From contig SZPG01000005.1 of NCBI GenBank assembly GCA_030263595.1, forward strand, positions 35,787 to 99,786: a DNA stretch of 64,000 nt. Reading direction: 5' to 3'. Below the pieces are notes generated by a model, which was given only the letters and a program-made list of their open reading frames with translations, was not told the origin of the DNA and did not search any database. This stretch comes from Chloroflexi bacterium CFX6. Lineage in GTDB: Bacteria > Chloroflexota > Anaerolineae > Anaerolineales > Villigracilaceae. The position numbers were made by a program, and so were the translations under genes. Shown here piece by piece: positions 25,631-35,085 of the stretch (its first letter is position 1; each line of letters starts with the position of its first letter).

Positions 25631-27021
25631 CCGAACACCGTCCTTGCCATGGAACGCAGAAAAATGGAAAGCACGCCTCGATTCGTCAGATAGGAGGGGT
25701 CCTTGCCCCAGGCGCGCAGGACCATGGACGGGACCTTCTCATATTTGCCCGAGCGATACCTCTCGAAGGCGCGATTGACCAGGTAGGAACTTTCCAGTTT
25801 GTCACCGCCGCCTTTCGTCACCCGGTTCAGTTGTGAACGCAGGTCGGAGAGGACCGTCATCGCCGCCTCCGTGCCAAACTCCTTTTCATAGCCCAGCAGG
25901 TGATACGTGGCGAGTTGCATCAGCGCGTCGTCAAGGCCGGCGTTCCGCTCGAGGGCGCGGGCAAAACGGGCGCGCCCCTCCTCCTCCCTGCCCCATAGCA
26001 CGGCGCGGATGCCCTTCCACAGCCAGCCGCGCGCGACAGCCCAGTCATATCGCGAGGATAACCGCGCCAGTTCCGGCGGGAGTTGGGCGAACACCCGCCT
26101 CAACAACTCCTCGTGATCCACGCTCTCGTCGGCGATACACTCGGACAACAGGAAGTCAACCAGTTCGCAAGGTTCTCCTTCTGTGACGGAGGGGTCGAGT
26201 TCCACAAGTTCGCGGGCGTATTTATGAGCCAGTTCCGTTTCGTTTTGGATCAGCGCCAGCGATACGATGACCATGAGATGATGTTTGAGCGCCATGCGTC
26301 CCAGGGAGCGGATTTCCTGCGGGCAGCGCGGGTCGGCAAAGATCGCGGCGTGGACGCGTTCCACGTCGTTGATCCTGCCCGGCAGGTTCCTGCGCCCCCT
26401 GCCCGAATGATAGCGGCGATAGTTCAGGGCGCGGTCAATGCCGGCAAATTGACATCCCGCCAGGGCGAGTTTGCACGGGAAATCGGTGTCTTCCGCGGTC
26501 CCCGCTTCGGGGTCGAACAGCCCCACCTTGAACGCCCACTCCCGCCGCACGACCGTGTCGCTGGGAGCGAAGGGAAAGCCCAGAATCAAATCCTTCAATG
26601 TTACGGTGAGCGGCGGACGCCACATTTCACGAATGGTGTTCGACGAGTGATTCAATTCGAAGCGCGCATTGTAGGATACGCCGACATCCGGGCGTTTCTC
26701 AAGAAATTCGACGTGCGCCCGCAGTTTATCGGGGTGGAACAGATCGTCGGCATCGAGCAGGAAGAGTATCCCGCCTTTGGAGGCGTTGATCCCTGTATTG
26801 CGGGCGGCGGATAATCTCCGGTTCTGCTCGTGGACGATATAGTTCAGGCGCGCGTCCGTGAACTTCGCCATGACCTCGTCCGTATCATCGGTGGAGGCGT
26901 CGTTGACCACGATGATCTCGAAGTTTTGATAGGTCTGGTTGAGGACGCTTTGAATCGCCTCAGCCAGAAATTCAGCCTGATTGTAGGCAGGGATGACGAC
27001 GCTGACGAGAGGGGAATTCAT
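25627..27021 (-). CDS. GT2 glycosyltransferase with long C-terminal domain (paralogue B)
   Basis: 464 residues, paralogous to the downstream gene along its whole length. GT-A signatures: [53 protein letters not shown] (DxD) and GTAEDTDFPCKLALAG with the acidic catalytic site. The shared C-terminal domain includes WRPPLTVTLKDLILGFPFAP and VARGWLWKGIRAVLWGREEE. It follows the ABC permease by 6 nt in the operon. Divergence between the copies in the sugar-binding half suggests they add different residues. This is an inference. Confidence 0.88.
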   Translation of the reverse strand: MNSPLVSVVIPAYNQAEFLAEAIQSVLNQTYQNFEIIVVNDASTDDTDEVMAKFTDARLNYIVHEQNRRLSAARNTGINASKGGILFLLDADDLFHPDKLRAHVEFLEKRPDVGVSYNARFELNHSSNTIREMWRPPLTVTLKDLILGFPFAPSDTVVRREWAFKVGLFDPEAGTAEDTDFPCKLALAGCQFAGIDRALNYRRYHSGRGRRNLPGRINDVERVHAAIFADPRCPQEIRSLGRMALKHHLMVIVSLALIQNETELAHKYARELVELDPSVTEGEPCELVDFLLSECIADESVDHEELLRRVFAQLPPELARLSSRYDWAVARGWLWKGIRAVLWGREEEGRARFARALERNAGLDDALMQLATYHLLGYEKEFGTEAAMTVLSDLRSQLNRVTKGGGDKLESSYLVNRAFERYRSGKYEKVPSMVLRAWGKDPSYLTNRGVLSIFLRSMARTVFG

Positions 27022-27027
27022 TCGGGT

Positions 27028-27810
27028 TTAGATGATGTCCGCGAACTGGAATTCGACGCGCTTGAAGAACCAGTACCCGGCTGCAAATATAACGAGGGAG
27101 ACGACGGCGGCGGGCAGCAGGTAATCGCCCGGCAGGCGGTTATAGATCAACACGTCGCGGTAGGCGGCGATGATGCCCGACATGGGATTGAGGAAGTACA
27201 ACCATTGCCATTTCACCGGGACGAGGGAGAGCGGGTACAGGATCGGCGAGGCGTAGAACCAGATCTGGATGATGAGTTTGAGGAACGGATCCACGTCACG
27301 GTAGAAAACGTTCAGGGCGGCGGAGCCAATTCCAAGTCCGAGAATGAGCGCAAGCTGGATGAGGAAAATGAGCGGGAGGAAGAGTAATCCGAGAGGCAAG
27401 ACGGGAATCCCATAAATCATCACGAGGATCACAAGCAGGACGAACGAGATGCCGAAATCCGCAATGCGGGCGAGCAGGGCGGCAATGGGAAGCGCCTCGC
27501 GCGGGAAGTAGATCTTGCCCACCAGGTTCATGTTCTGTACGAGCGACATCGCCATGTCGGTGAGCGAGGTGGCGAGGAGCGTCCAGGGAACGACCGCCGT
27601 ATAGGAGAACAGAATGTACGGAACGCCGCCCGTATCCACGGGGACGATGCGCGTGAATACGATGGCAAAGATGGCGACCGTCGCCACAGGCTGGACGACC
27701 GCCCACAGCCAGCCCAACGCGGATTGCTGGTAACGACCCCGCAGGGTGCGGATGGTCCACGCGAAGACAAGGTCGCGGGTTTTAAGAAGTTGTTGCGCCT
27801 GAGTAAGCAT
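27028..27810 (-). CDS. wzm: ABC-2 type polysaccharide export permease
   Basis: About 260 residues from ATG 27810 (MLTQAQQLLKTRDLVFAW), preceded by GAGGT; the 50 codons upstream lie within the ATPase gene. It has the ABC-2 layout: RTLRGRYQQSALGWLWAVVQ at the cytosolic N-terminus, six hydrophobic helices, and the FYASPILYPLSLVPVKWQWL segment followed by NPMSGIIAAYRDVLI, which is characteristic of Wzm/KpsM/TagG permeases. With the ATPase it would move lipid-linked polysaccharide across the cytoplasmic membrane. The start overlaps the ATPase 3' end by 29 nt. Confidence 0.92.
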   Translation of the reverse strand: MLTQAQQLLKTRDLVFAWTIRTLRGRYQQSALGWLWAVVQPVATVAIFAIVFTRIVPVDTGGVPYILFSYTAVVPWTLLATSLTDMAMSLVQNMNLVGKIYFPREALPIAALLARIADFGISFVLLVILVMIYGIPVLPLGLLFLPLIFLIQLALILGLGIGSAALNVFYRDVDPFLKLIIQIWFYASPILYPLSLVPVKWQWLYFLNPMSGIIAAYRDVLIYNRLPGDYLLPAAVVSLVIFAAGYWFFKRVEFQFADII

Positions 27811-29083
27811 CCATACCTCGTTCTTTTTCCGGGAGCGAACCGGCGGGACCGATCGAAAATCGAACGTTCTGGCTCCACGTCCGGTTCGGCTCATAAACGG
27901 CGATGTGCGCTTCGCGCCCCGGCGCCCGGTTCCTGACTTCGAACCATTCGGACGCGCCATAGGCGATGCCGTCGGAGTCGTCCGCGTTCATGATCCATGT
28001 GATGGCGTAATACGTGCCGCCAAACAATTGCAGCGGCTCGATCCTGACGGAATATTCGCCTTCGCCCTTTTCGATGCTCATGGGATAACCGTCCAGGTAA
28101 CTTCGCAGGTTGGCGCAGGGAAGCCCGTCGGAGCGGTAGATCAGGACGATGGCGTTCGATTTGCCGAGGTTCTTGTAGGCGGTGTATTTCACGCGCACTT
28201 CGAGCGGTTCGTCGCCATAGATCTCACGGACGGGCTGTCCGTCGGTCCCGAATACTTCCACTTTTGTCACTTCCACGCCGCCCTCAACGTCAACCTCGCC
28301 GTCCGCGCGGTTCATCTTTTCGATGCGTCTGCGGTCGAGCACCTGGTTGTAGATGTCTATGATCTCGCCGCTCGTCCCGGCGTTTTGCACCTGCCCGTGT
28401 TCGATGTAGATGGCGCGTTCACAAACCGCCCGCACCAGTCCCATGTCGTGCGAAACGAAGATCAAACTCGTGCCGTTGTCGAGAAGCGTCTTGATGCGTT
28501 CGATGCACTTCTGGCGGAAGGAGGCGTCGCCCACCGCCAGGACTTCGTCCACGAGCAGGATGTCCGGCTCGATGCAGGAGGCGACCGCGAACCCAAGCCG
28601 CACAGTCATACCCGACGAGTAACGCTTGACCGGCGTATCCATGAACTCCTCGATCTCGGAAAAAGCCACGATCTCGTCATATCGTTTTTGGATTTCCCTG
28701 TACGTCAAGCCCAGGATGGTTCCGTTGAGGAAGATGTTTTCCCTGCCCGTCAGGTCGGGATGGAACCCGGCTCCCAACTCGATCAGGGCTGATAGCTGAC
28801 CCCGAACCTCCACCTCACCCGAGGTCGGATTCGTGATCTTCGCCAGCAGTTTGAGGATCGTGGACTTGCCCGCGCCGTTCGGACCGACCAGCGCCAGCGA
28901 TTGTCCCTTTTCCAGATCGAAACTGACATCCCGAAGCGCCCAGTGGTATTTTCTGTCGGCGGAGGACTTGTCCCTTCTCAACGCCTGCCTCGCCCATTGC
29001 GAAACGACGGACGGCAGGCTGGCGCGGGTCAGCCCAAGGTTGTAGCGTTTGGATACGTTCGAAAATCGAATGACGGGTTTCAT
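27782..29083 (-). CDS. wzt: ABC transporter ATPase with C-terminal carbohydrate-binding domain (Wzt-like)
   Basis: 433 residues. The ATPase domain has Walker A VGPNGAGKSTILKLLAKI, signature YSSGMTVRLGFAVASCI and Walker B DILLVDEVLAVGD. From about residue 265 comes a beta-rich extension (VEVTKVEVFGTDGQPVREIY ... YGASEWFEVRNRAPG) matching the Wzt C-terminal domain, which in O-antigen exporters binds the chain's terminal modification before export. This implies a chain-end cap made by another gene in the cluster; the acyltransferases and sulfotransferase are candidates. It pairs with the permease gene immediately downstream. Confidence 0.93.
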   Translation of the reverse strand: MKPVIRFSNVSKRYNLGLTRASLPSVVSQWARQALRRDKSSADRKYHWALRDVSFDLEKGQSLALVGPNGAGKSTILKLLAKITNPTSGEVEVRGQLSALIELGAGFHPDLTGRENIFLNGTILGLTYREIQKRYDEIVAFSEIEEFMDTPVKRYSSGMTVRLGFAVASCIEPDILLVDEVLAVGDASFRQKCIERIKTLLDNGTSLIFVSHDMGLVRAVCERAIYIEHGQVQNAGTSGEIIDIYNQVLDRRRIEKMNRADGEVDVEGGVEVTKVEVFGTDGQPVREIYGDEPLEVRVKYTAYKNLGKSNAIVLIYRSDGLPCANLRSYLDGYPMSIEKGEGEYSVRIEPLQLFGGTYYAITWIMNADDSDGIAYGASEWFEVRNRAPGREAHIAVYEPNRTWSQNVRFSIGPAGSLPEKERGMDAYSGATTS

Positions 29084-29107
29084 TGGTAAATGTGTATTTT
29101 CCTTTGT

Positions 29108-30865
29108 TCACAGGAGCCGGTAGGCTAACGTTTGAACGGATTGCAACCTCCTAAGCGGACGGATATCCTCCCTGGAGGTCATCACCGTCTGAAAGTCGCG
29201 CTCCAACCAATCGAAATCCAGCCACTCCGAGAGTCGGTCGCGGGCTTCGAAGAGGGGCCAGAGCGCGCCCCGCCCGCTGTGTTGAACGGAGTCAATATCC
29301 ATGCGAAGTTGCACGTTGCCGAAGCCGCGCAACGGTCCGCGATGAAGGGACGGCGGCAGGACCTCTGCCATGCGGCGTTTGATCAGGTATTTTCCCGTGA
29401 GTACGAACGGGTCTTTGGCGTACGTCCCCGGAATGACCGCCAGCCTGCCGTAATAGCGGCGAAACACGTCTGCAAGCAAACGGCGATCATCGAGAGCGGC
29501 GCGCGGCAGGGACAAGCAAAAACGAACGTAGGCGCGGTTCATAAACGGGTTCGCCACGCCGCGCCAGTAATCGGACAGTATGGACTGGAAACTTGTGAAA
29601 TAACGCTGGCGGTTCCAAAGTTCGAGAAATTGCATTTTTTGATAAAAAGCCCCGGGCAAGGAATTGATCTGCCTCTTGAACTCATCGGCGTTGGCTTCCA
29701 GCGCTTCTGCGAGAGGGAATATTGCGCCGGCGCGGACTTCTTCCACCGTCCAATGACAATACCAATCACTCTCCAGTTGATAACTTTTGCGATCCTTGTG
29801 GACCGCATCCAGATCCTTGGTCGAGTCGCCAGCCAGCACATCGCCAATGTAGCCGGAGATGATCGGGGCTGAAGGTTCCGCCCTGATCTGATCCAGGAAA
29901 GCCATCTGGTACATACCGTGGAAGTGCATGGCGCTCCCGAACCAATCCGCCCAACGCGGCGTGTACGCGGCTAAAAAATCCCTGGGCAGGCTAATGCGCT
30001 TCCACGGGAAGCCCAGCGTCTTCGCGATCTGGTTCGAATACGTCACGTCGGTCGTATCGGGCGCGCCCCAGGCATACGCGTATGTGTCCGCGCCGACATC
30101 CGCCGCGACCCCGGCGATCAATCTTGAATCCAGGCCGGAAGACAGCGGCAAGATCCAGGTGGATTGCGTCTTCAGGATTTCCGCGATCGCCTTGTGGGAC
30201 AATTCGTACATCTCGTCCACCAGGTCGTCCCAGCCCGCCTCCCACCGGCTTTGGCTTGGCTCCACCGACCAAAGCGGATGCGCGCGAAAGCCTTTTTCAT
30301 CCCACTCCATGCGGCTGTCCGGCGGAACGACCTTCATCCCCTCGTACAACGTCCAATCGGAAAGATAATGCCCGTTGATCAAAAGCGATACGAGACCGGG
30401 CAGGAAGAAATCGTCGGGGGTGTACCCGGCCGCGGCAACCGTGACAGGTTCGAGCGTGGAGGCGACGCGTCCCCTTCCGATCCCGGCATGGAAGACTGGA
30501 ATGCTCCCCAGCCAGTCGTTCCACATCGTCCAGCGTTTTCCATCCGCGCTGATTCGCAAGAGGACGACGCGCCCGTCCCAGGGGAGTTCGAATTTGTCCG
30601 AGCGCAACACCTCCTGCGCCTCCTCCCACTTCACGCTGCCATGAGGCGACCCGATCAAAACGAGCAGGGATCCGTCCGACATGGGATGAATCCGTTCGGA
30701 AATCTCCCTGCGACCCCATACCTCCAGGGACGTCTCTCCCAGCGCGATGGACTTTCGCTCAAGAACCTTGAAGAAGGAAAGCGCGCGTTCCTGCGCCGCA
30801 AGCAGTCGTTTCGCGGGGACTTCCTCCAAATCACTGAACAGGGTAAAGCCGACGATAGATCCCAT
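29108..30865 (-). CDS. Asparagine-synthase-like protein lacking the glutaminase Cys
   Basis: 585 residues. The C-terminal synthetase domain has the PP-loop STWILPLSSGLDSRLIAGVA (SGG-type motif as SSGLDS) and YAYAWGAPDTTDVTYSNQIA, as in AsnB. The N-terminus starts MGSIVGFTLF, whereas active class II amidotransferases begin MCG, so the Cys nucleophile is missing and glutamine cannot be the nitrogen donor by the normal route. Such proteins in glycan loci are thought to amidate or adenylate uronic acids or amino-sugar substituents; here that is inference. It lies 3 nt after the propeller-protein gene and before the ABC exporter. Confidence 0.82.
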   Translation of the reverse strand: MGSIVGFTLFSDLEEVPAKRLLAAQERALSFFKVLERKSIALGETSLEVWGRREISERIHPMSDGSLLVLIGSPHGSVKWEEAQEVLRSDKFELPWDGRVVLLRISADGKRWTMWNDWLGSIPVFHAGIGRGRVASTLEPVTVAAAGYTPDDFFLPGLVSLLINGHYLSDWTLYEGMKVVPPDSRMEWDEKGFRAHPLWSVEPSQSRWEAGWDDLVDEMYELSHKAIAEILKTQSTWILPLSSGLDSRLIAGVAADVGADTYAYAWGAPDTTDVTYSNQIAKTLGFPWKRISLPRDFLAAYTPRWADWFGSAMHFHGMYQMAFLDQIRAEPSAPIISGYIGDVLAGDSTKDLDAVHKDRKSYQLESDWYCHWTVEEVRAGAIFPLAEALEANADEFKRQINSLPGAFYQKMQFLELWNRQRYFTSFQSILSDYWRGVANPFMNRAYVRFCLSLPRAALDDRRLLADVFRRYYGRLAVIPGTYAKDPFVLTGKYLIKRRMAEVLPPSLHRGPLRGFGNVQLRMDIDSVQHSGRGALWPLFEARDRLSEWLDFDWLERDFQTVMTSREDIRPLRRLQSVQTLAYRLL

Positions 30866-30868
30866 GCG

Positions 30869-32404
30869 TCACTCGTCCTGTTCGCGGCGGTTGGCGAGAA
30901 GGCGATAACCCAGGATCACTCCGATCAGAATCAATGCCACAGGCACGGTGCCGATGATGATGGGCAGGGCAGGGTTGCCCCCCAGGTTGGAGGGCGGAGC
31001 GTCGTCCAGCAGGCCGGGCTGGATGGATGGTTCAGGCGTGTTCAATTCGGGGAACGCGGTGGGGAACAGGCTCACGTGTTCGGGCGCTACCACGCTGGCA
31101 AGCGGAGTCACGGGCAACTCCGGCTCATCCAGGGTGAGATAGGAATACCAGACGCCGCTCGGTCCCAGGCCGGGGTCCTGACGCCACACCGCGAGCAGGA
31201 CGTTTCCCTGGGCGACCGCTGCCCGAACGTCGTGCGCTGGAACGGTCGTCACAAAGCGGTCCGGGTTGGTCCAGGCGCCGTTGCTGAATACGCTATGCCA
31301 TACGCCGCCGATAATGGAATAATTGCCGTTTTCATCCGCAGATTCGATGCGTTGAACGAACAGTGTGTGAGGATTCCCATTCCCGTCCAGCACCAGGGTA
31401 TGCTCGCCGCTCCTCCCAACGTGAAACGGGAACGGGTCCAAAGGTTCGTTCCACGACGCGCCGCCGTTCGTGGAAAAGAGAACGCGCTGGATCGGGCGTC
31501 CTGCGTTCACGGGGCGTCCGATGAAGGGGTTTGCGCTGTTATACACGATGACGATCTCCCGGCCGTTGTCCACCAGCGCCGGAAAGGAGGGCCCGAAATA
31601 ATCCGCGAGGTCTATCCTCCGTTCCAATTCGACGGGGGCGCTCCATTTGAGTTCCCCCAGGTCGAAACTGCCGAAGTACAACGCTTCGTCCACGCCGAGG
31701 TTTGTCACAACGTTCCACGCCGCGCTCACCCTCCGCTCCGACCCCCGGGCAAGGCGCAGGCTGAAGGCGCTCAACGTGGTGTCGTAGGTGAGGAAGATCG
31801 GGGTGGGCAGCGACCAGGTTTTGCCTGAATCCTCGGAGTACATGGAATATATGCCGCTTCCGTCCCGGTTTCCGCTATAAATGATGACCAGGTTTCCCCG
31901 TTCATCGCCGATGATGGCGCCGCTGTTCAAACCCAGGGCGTCGCTGCCCACGAGCATCGGAGGGGACCATGCAGGCGCCCAGTCCGCGTTCGCGGCGGGC
32001 GCGCTGGAATAATAGACCGCCGTCCTGCGCGCCTGGGTGGCTGTGAAAATTACGTGGAAGACGTCCGACGAATCCAGGTATGCCCACACGAAATTTGCGT
32101 CCCCGTCCGTCGGCGAAAGGATGATATCCACCGGGCGCGTCCATCCACCTCTGAGCGTCCACTGCCGATACACGATGGCGCGCCGGCGTCCCTTGTTCTC
32201 GACCCACTGGCTGGCAAACGCATGGACGGTCCGGTTCCGATCCGCCAGGACGAAGGGAGTGAACGTATCGTCGAGGTAACCCGGCACCTTTTCATCGGGA
32301 GACCAGATCTGCGATCTGCCGGCATGGACCGGCTGGTTTCCCAGCCCGGCAGCCAGCAGGACGAAGATCGCGCCGAGGACGAACAGGAATTTCGACGATT
32401 TCAT
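30869..32404 (-). CDS. Membrane-anchored Asp-box (sialidase-like) beta-propeller protein, shorter
   Basis: About 511 residues from ATG 32404, which overlaps the upstream gene by 4 nt. A signal peptide KSSKFLFVLGAIFVLLAAGL is followed by cleavage-like VHAG. Asp-box motifs SEDSGKTWSLP and STNGGASWNEP mark a sialidase-type propeller. A C-terminal helix PIIIGTVPVALILIGVILGY plus RRE tail anchors it outside the membrane. I see no set of sialidase catalytic residues (Arg triad, Tyr/Glu pair), so glycan binding or a different hydrolytic role is as likely. It forms a pair with the 889-residue protein. Confidence 0.75.
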   Translation of the reverse strand: MKSSKFLFVLGAIFVLLAAGLGNQPVHAGRSQIWSPDEKVPGYLDDTFTPFVLADRNRTVHAFASQWVENKGRRRAIVYRQWTLRGGWTRPVDIILSPTDGDANFVWAYLDSSDVFHVIFTATQARRTAVYYSSAPAANADWAPAWSPPMLVGSDALGLNSGAIIGDERGNLVIIYSGNRDGSGIYSMYSEDSGKTWSLPTPIFLTYDTTLSAFSLRLARGSERRVSAAWNVVTNLGVDEALYFGSFDLGELKWSAPVELERRIDLADYFGPSFPALVDNGREIVIVYNSANPFIGRPVNAGRPIQRVLFSTNGGASWNEPLDPFPFHVGRSGEHTLVLDGNGNPHTLFVQRIESADENGNYSIIGGVWHSVFSNGAWTNPDRFVTTVPAHDVRAAVAQGNVLLAVWRQDPGLGPSGVWYSYLTLDEPELPVTPLASVVAPEHVSLFPTAFPELNTPEPSIQPGLLDDAPPSNLGGNPALPIIIGTVPVALILIGVILGYRLLANRREQDE

Positions 32405-35070
32405 TGTTCCCTTTTCAAGGGCCGCCGCCAAAAGACCAGGAAGAGGGTGACGAGTACCCCGACCCCGATCAAAACCAGCCCGGCGGCGTTCCGCTGAAGC
32501 GGAGAGGTGGACACGTTATCGTTGTAGAGGATCGAAAAATCCGGCGTGGGCGTGGGCTGTAAAGCGGAAACATCCACTGCGCCCGATTCCGTGATGGGAG
32601 TGGGGACGATCGGAACCTCCGCCTGCCCGTCGCTTCCAGCCCCCTCGATGAACCGGCTGTAAGTGAGGATCTCGCTTTTGACGATCCCGGCAGGGTCGGT
32701 ATATTCGACGGGTATGAAGACGCCCAGGAAACCGGTGGAGGTGACGCTTGCGAAAAGGGAGTAATCTATCCCCGCGCCCTTGAGGACGACATCCTTGGTC
32801 AATTCGAGGTTCCAGGTCGTTCCGTCCCATTCCCAATCCTGAAGCACGAGGCTCTTTCGATTATATTCTTCGTCGCTGCTTTTTCTGACCATCTGGATGA
32901 AATGGAGCAGTCCGTTTCCGTTCGACGCCAGCGAAACCAGGGTCGAGGTTTCATTCACGCCGGTAATGCTGTTCTGCTTACCCCAGGATACCCCCCCATC
33001 CTCCGAGACCTGGGATACGTTGGCGAAGACCAACCCATCGAATTCCTGCCAGACCACGTGGACGGTCTGTTCGCCATACGAGGCGGCTTCGACCCATTGA
33101 ATCCTGCCTTCGGTAAGGAGTTGGGCGTCGCTCCACGTGAACCCGCCGTCTTCCGAACGGGAATAATACAACCCTTCGGGCTGCCCCAATCGTATTGCGG
33201 CGCGGACAAAAACCAGGTGCAAAACGCCTCTCGAATCCAGGACGATTTTGGGTTGTTCGATCCGTTCCCAACCAGCCTCGACCGCGTCGAAGACGCGCAC
33301 CGGCACAGACCAGGTGCTTCCGTTGTCCCTGGATTGCGTGATGTAGATGCCCCTCTCTTCGTTGACCGGCACGACATAGACAGTGAAGATGCGCCCCGCG
33401 CCATCCACCACAACATCCGCAGCGTTGATCAGCCGGGAGGGAATGGGCAAGCCCGTCGCGCCCACCCACTCGGAGACCAGGTTTGCCCGCTCCAGATTAG
33501 CCCAGCTGAAGACCAGGTCGCCGTTGTAACCGTCAATCCAGGTCAGAAGCAGTCGTTGAAGGGGATCCGCCGCCGCCATCACCTGCAGCGGCTTGCCGCT
33601 CAGGGACGTGATCACGGATTCGGGAGTGGTCCACAGCCGCCCGTTCCAGCGGGCATATTTTATCGCCATGCTCGACGCGCTCCCTACCGAAACCGGGGAT
33701 TGCACCCAAACCGCGTGGATGTTTCCCTCGCTGTCCGGCGCGGCGTGGAAGTTGGAAATCCTTTCGGGGTTTTCCGACTTTACCGTCAGCGCGTCCGGCT
33801 CGCCCCAGAAAACCGAGGGAGCAAACCAATCCTTCACCGGCGTCAAGGGGCGGGACAAAAACCAGACGTCCTTGCCGCGTCCCTGATCGCATCCCGCCAC
33901 GTACAGATGATCGTTTTGGATGAGGTCGAAGCGGCATCCCAACAGGATGGCGTCGAAGGTCAACGGATTCGAAAAGGAGGGAAGCTGGGTCTGCGTCTGC
34001 GGATCGCTCCATTCCGCGCCATCCCAGGCGACCATGATCGGGCTGACCTGTCCGATCAAAAGGACCGACGCGTAATTTTCGTCGCGCCCAATGATCTTCG
34101 TGCTTAGTGGACATTCGGAACGCCCTCCCAAAACCGCCACAATATCCCCCCAATTCACGCCGCCGTTATCCGACCATTGACTATAAACGGTGCATTTCGA
34201 AGAGCCGGGTTCGCCAGCCTGCCAGACGAGTAACACGTTATTTCCGAACGCCGCCACGGTCAAGTTGAAAGGCGCATCAATCCCGCCGGTATCCTCGGGA
34301 CCCTGGATCTGTTGCGGATCCCCCCAGGTCTGCCCAGCGTCATTGGACGCCGCCATGAACACGCGCTTCTGCGCCCGGTTGTCCCACGTGACGAATACCT
34401 TTTGATTGCGCCGGGTGTTCGACGCGCTGACGCGCACGTACACGTCGCTTTGTTTTGCGGAACGGAAGTACTCCGTTTCATACAGCCTTCTCGATTCAGA
34501 CCAGAACCCCCCGCCGATGATGGATTGCCTGTAATAAACACCGGCCGGGTTTGCGTCCGTCGTGCTTTTTCGGACGTAGGCAAGGTGAAGAGCGCCAGCG
34601 GAATCCAGGGTCACGTCGAAAGCCAGGACATCGCGCGCCAGGCGGGAGGTCGTCTTCCAATTGCCGGGTTCGGGAAAGTCAACGGGCGTGGCTTGTCCGT
34701 AGTACAGGCTCTGGTCGCCGGAGATCCAGAATATGTGAATGGAGCCGTTCGAATCCGCCAGCAGGAAGGGGGATGGATCCTTCGATCCAAACGGGAACTT
34801 GACGGTTCGCGGTTCCGACCAGGCGACCCCTCCATCCGGGCTTTGCGCGTATTTATACCCGTCCACGCCATCCACCCAAATGGCATGAATGGTTCCGCGC
34901 AGATCAATGACCATGACCGGGTTGGTCGCGGAACCGGAGAAGGATAGATTCACCGGGTCCGACCAGTCCTGGTCCGTTTGTGCGTAACCCTGCGGAGCGG
35001 ACTTCAGGAATGTCGCCAGGACCAATGCCAGGGCTATCGTCATGTTCGTCAATAATTTTCGATTCTTCAT
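32401..35070 (-). CDS. Membrane-anchored Asp-box beta-propeller protein, longer
   Basis: About 889 residues from ATG 35070 (MKNRKLLTNMTIALAL), an N-terminal signal peptide. At least six Asp boxes are visible: SPDGGVAWSEP, SNDAGQTWGDP, SDNGGVNWGDI, SRDNGSTWSVP, SEDGGFTWSDA and SEDGGVSWGKQ, indicating one or two six-bladed propellers. A C-terminal helix (AAGLVLIGVGVLVTLFLVFW) and RRPLKREQ tail make it a surface-exposed anchored protein. Located between a Wzy-like polymerase and the shorter paralogue. It could bind, trim or organise the exported polymer; no catalytic set is identifiable by eye. Confidence 0.77.
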   Translation of the reverse strand: MKNRKLLTNMTIALALVLATFLKSAPQGYAQTDQDWSDPVNLSFSGSATNPVMVIDLRGTIHAIWVDGVDGYKYAQSPDGGVAWSEPRTVKFPFGSKDPSPFLLADSNGSIHIFWISGDQSLYYGQATPVDFPEPGNWKTTSRLARDVLAFDVTLDSAGALHLAYVRKSTTDANPAGVYYRQSIIGGGFWSESRRLYETEYFRSAKQSDVYVRVSASNTRRNQKVFVTWDNRAQKRVFMAASNDAGQTWGDPQQIQGPEDTGGIDAPFNLTVAAFGNNVLLVWQAGEPGSSKCTVYSQWSDNGGVNWGDIVAVLGGRSECPLSTKIIGRDENYASVLLIGQVSPIMVAWDGAEWSDPQTQTQLPSFSNPLTFDAILLGCRFDLIQNDHLYVAGCDQGRGKDVWFLSRPLTPVKDWFAPSVFWGEPDALTVKSENPERISNFHAAPDSEGNIHAVWVQSPVSVGSASSMAIKYARWNGRLWTTPESVITSLSGKPLQVMAAADPLQRLLLTWIDGYNGDLVFSWANLERANLVSEWVGATGLPIPSRLINAADVVVDGAGRIFTVYVVPVNEERGIYITQSRDNGSTWSVPVRVFDAVEAGWERIEQPKIVLDSRGVLHLVFVRAAIRLGQPEGLYYSRSEDGGFTWSDAQLLTEGRIQWVEAASYGEQTVHVVWQEFDGLVFANVSQVSEDGGVSWGKQNSITGVNETSTLVSLASNGNGLLHFIQMVRKSSDEEYNRKSLVLQDWEWDGTTWNLELTKDVVLKGAGIDYSLFASVTSTGFLGVFIPVEYTDPAGIVKSEILTYSRFIEGAGSDGQAEVPIVPTPITESGAVDVSALQPTPTPDFSILYNDNVSTSPLQRNAAGLVLIGVGVLVTLFLVFWRRPLKREQ

Positions 35071-35085
35071 TGGGGTTTCATCCAA

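Noticed and set aside
30869..35070. Calling the Asp-box proteins active sialidases
   Set aside because: Asp boxes define a propeller fold, but the Arg triad and Tyr/Glu pair of sialidases are not identifiable, so only the fold is claimed.
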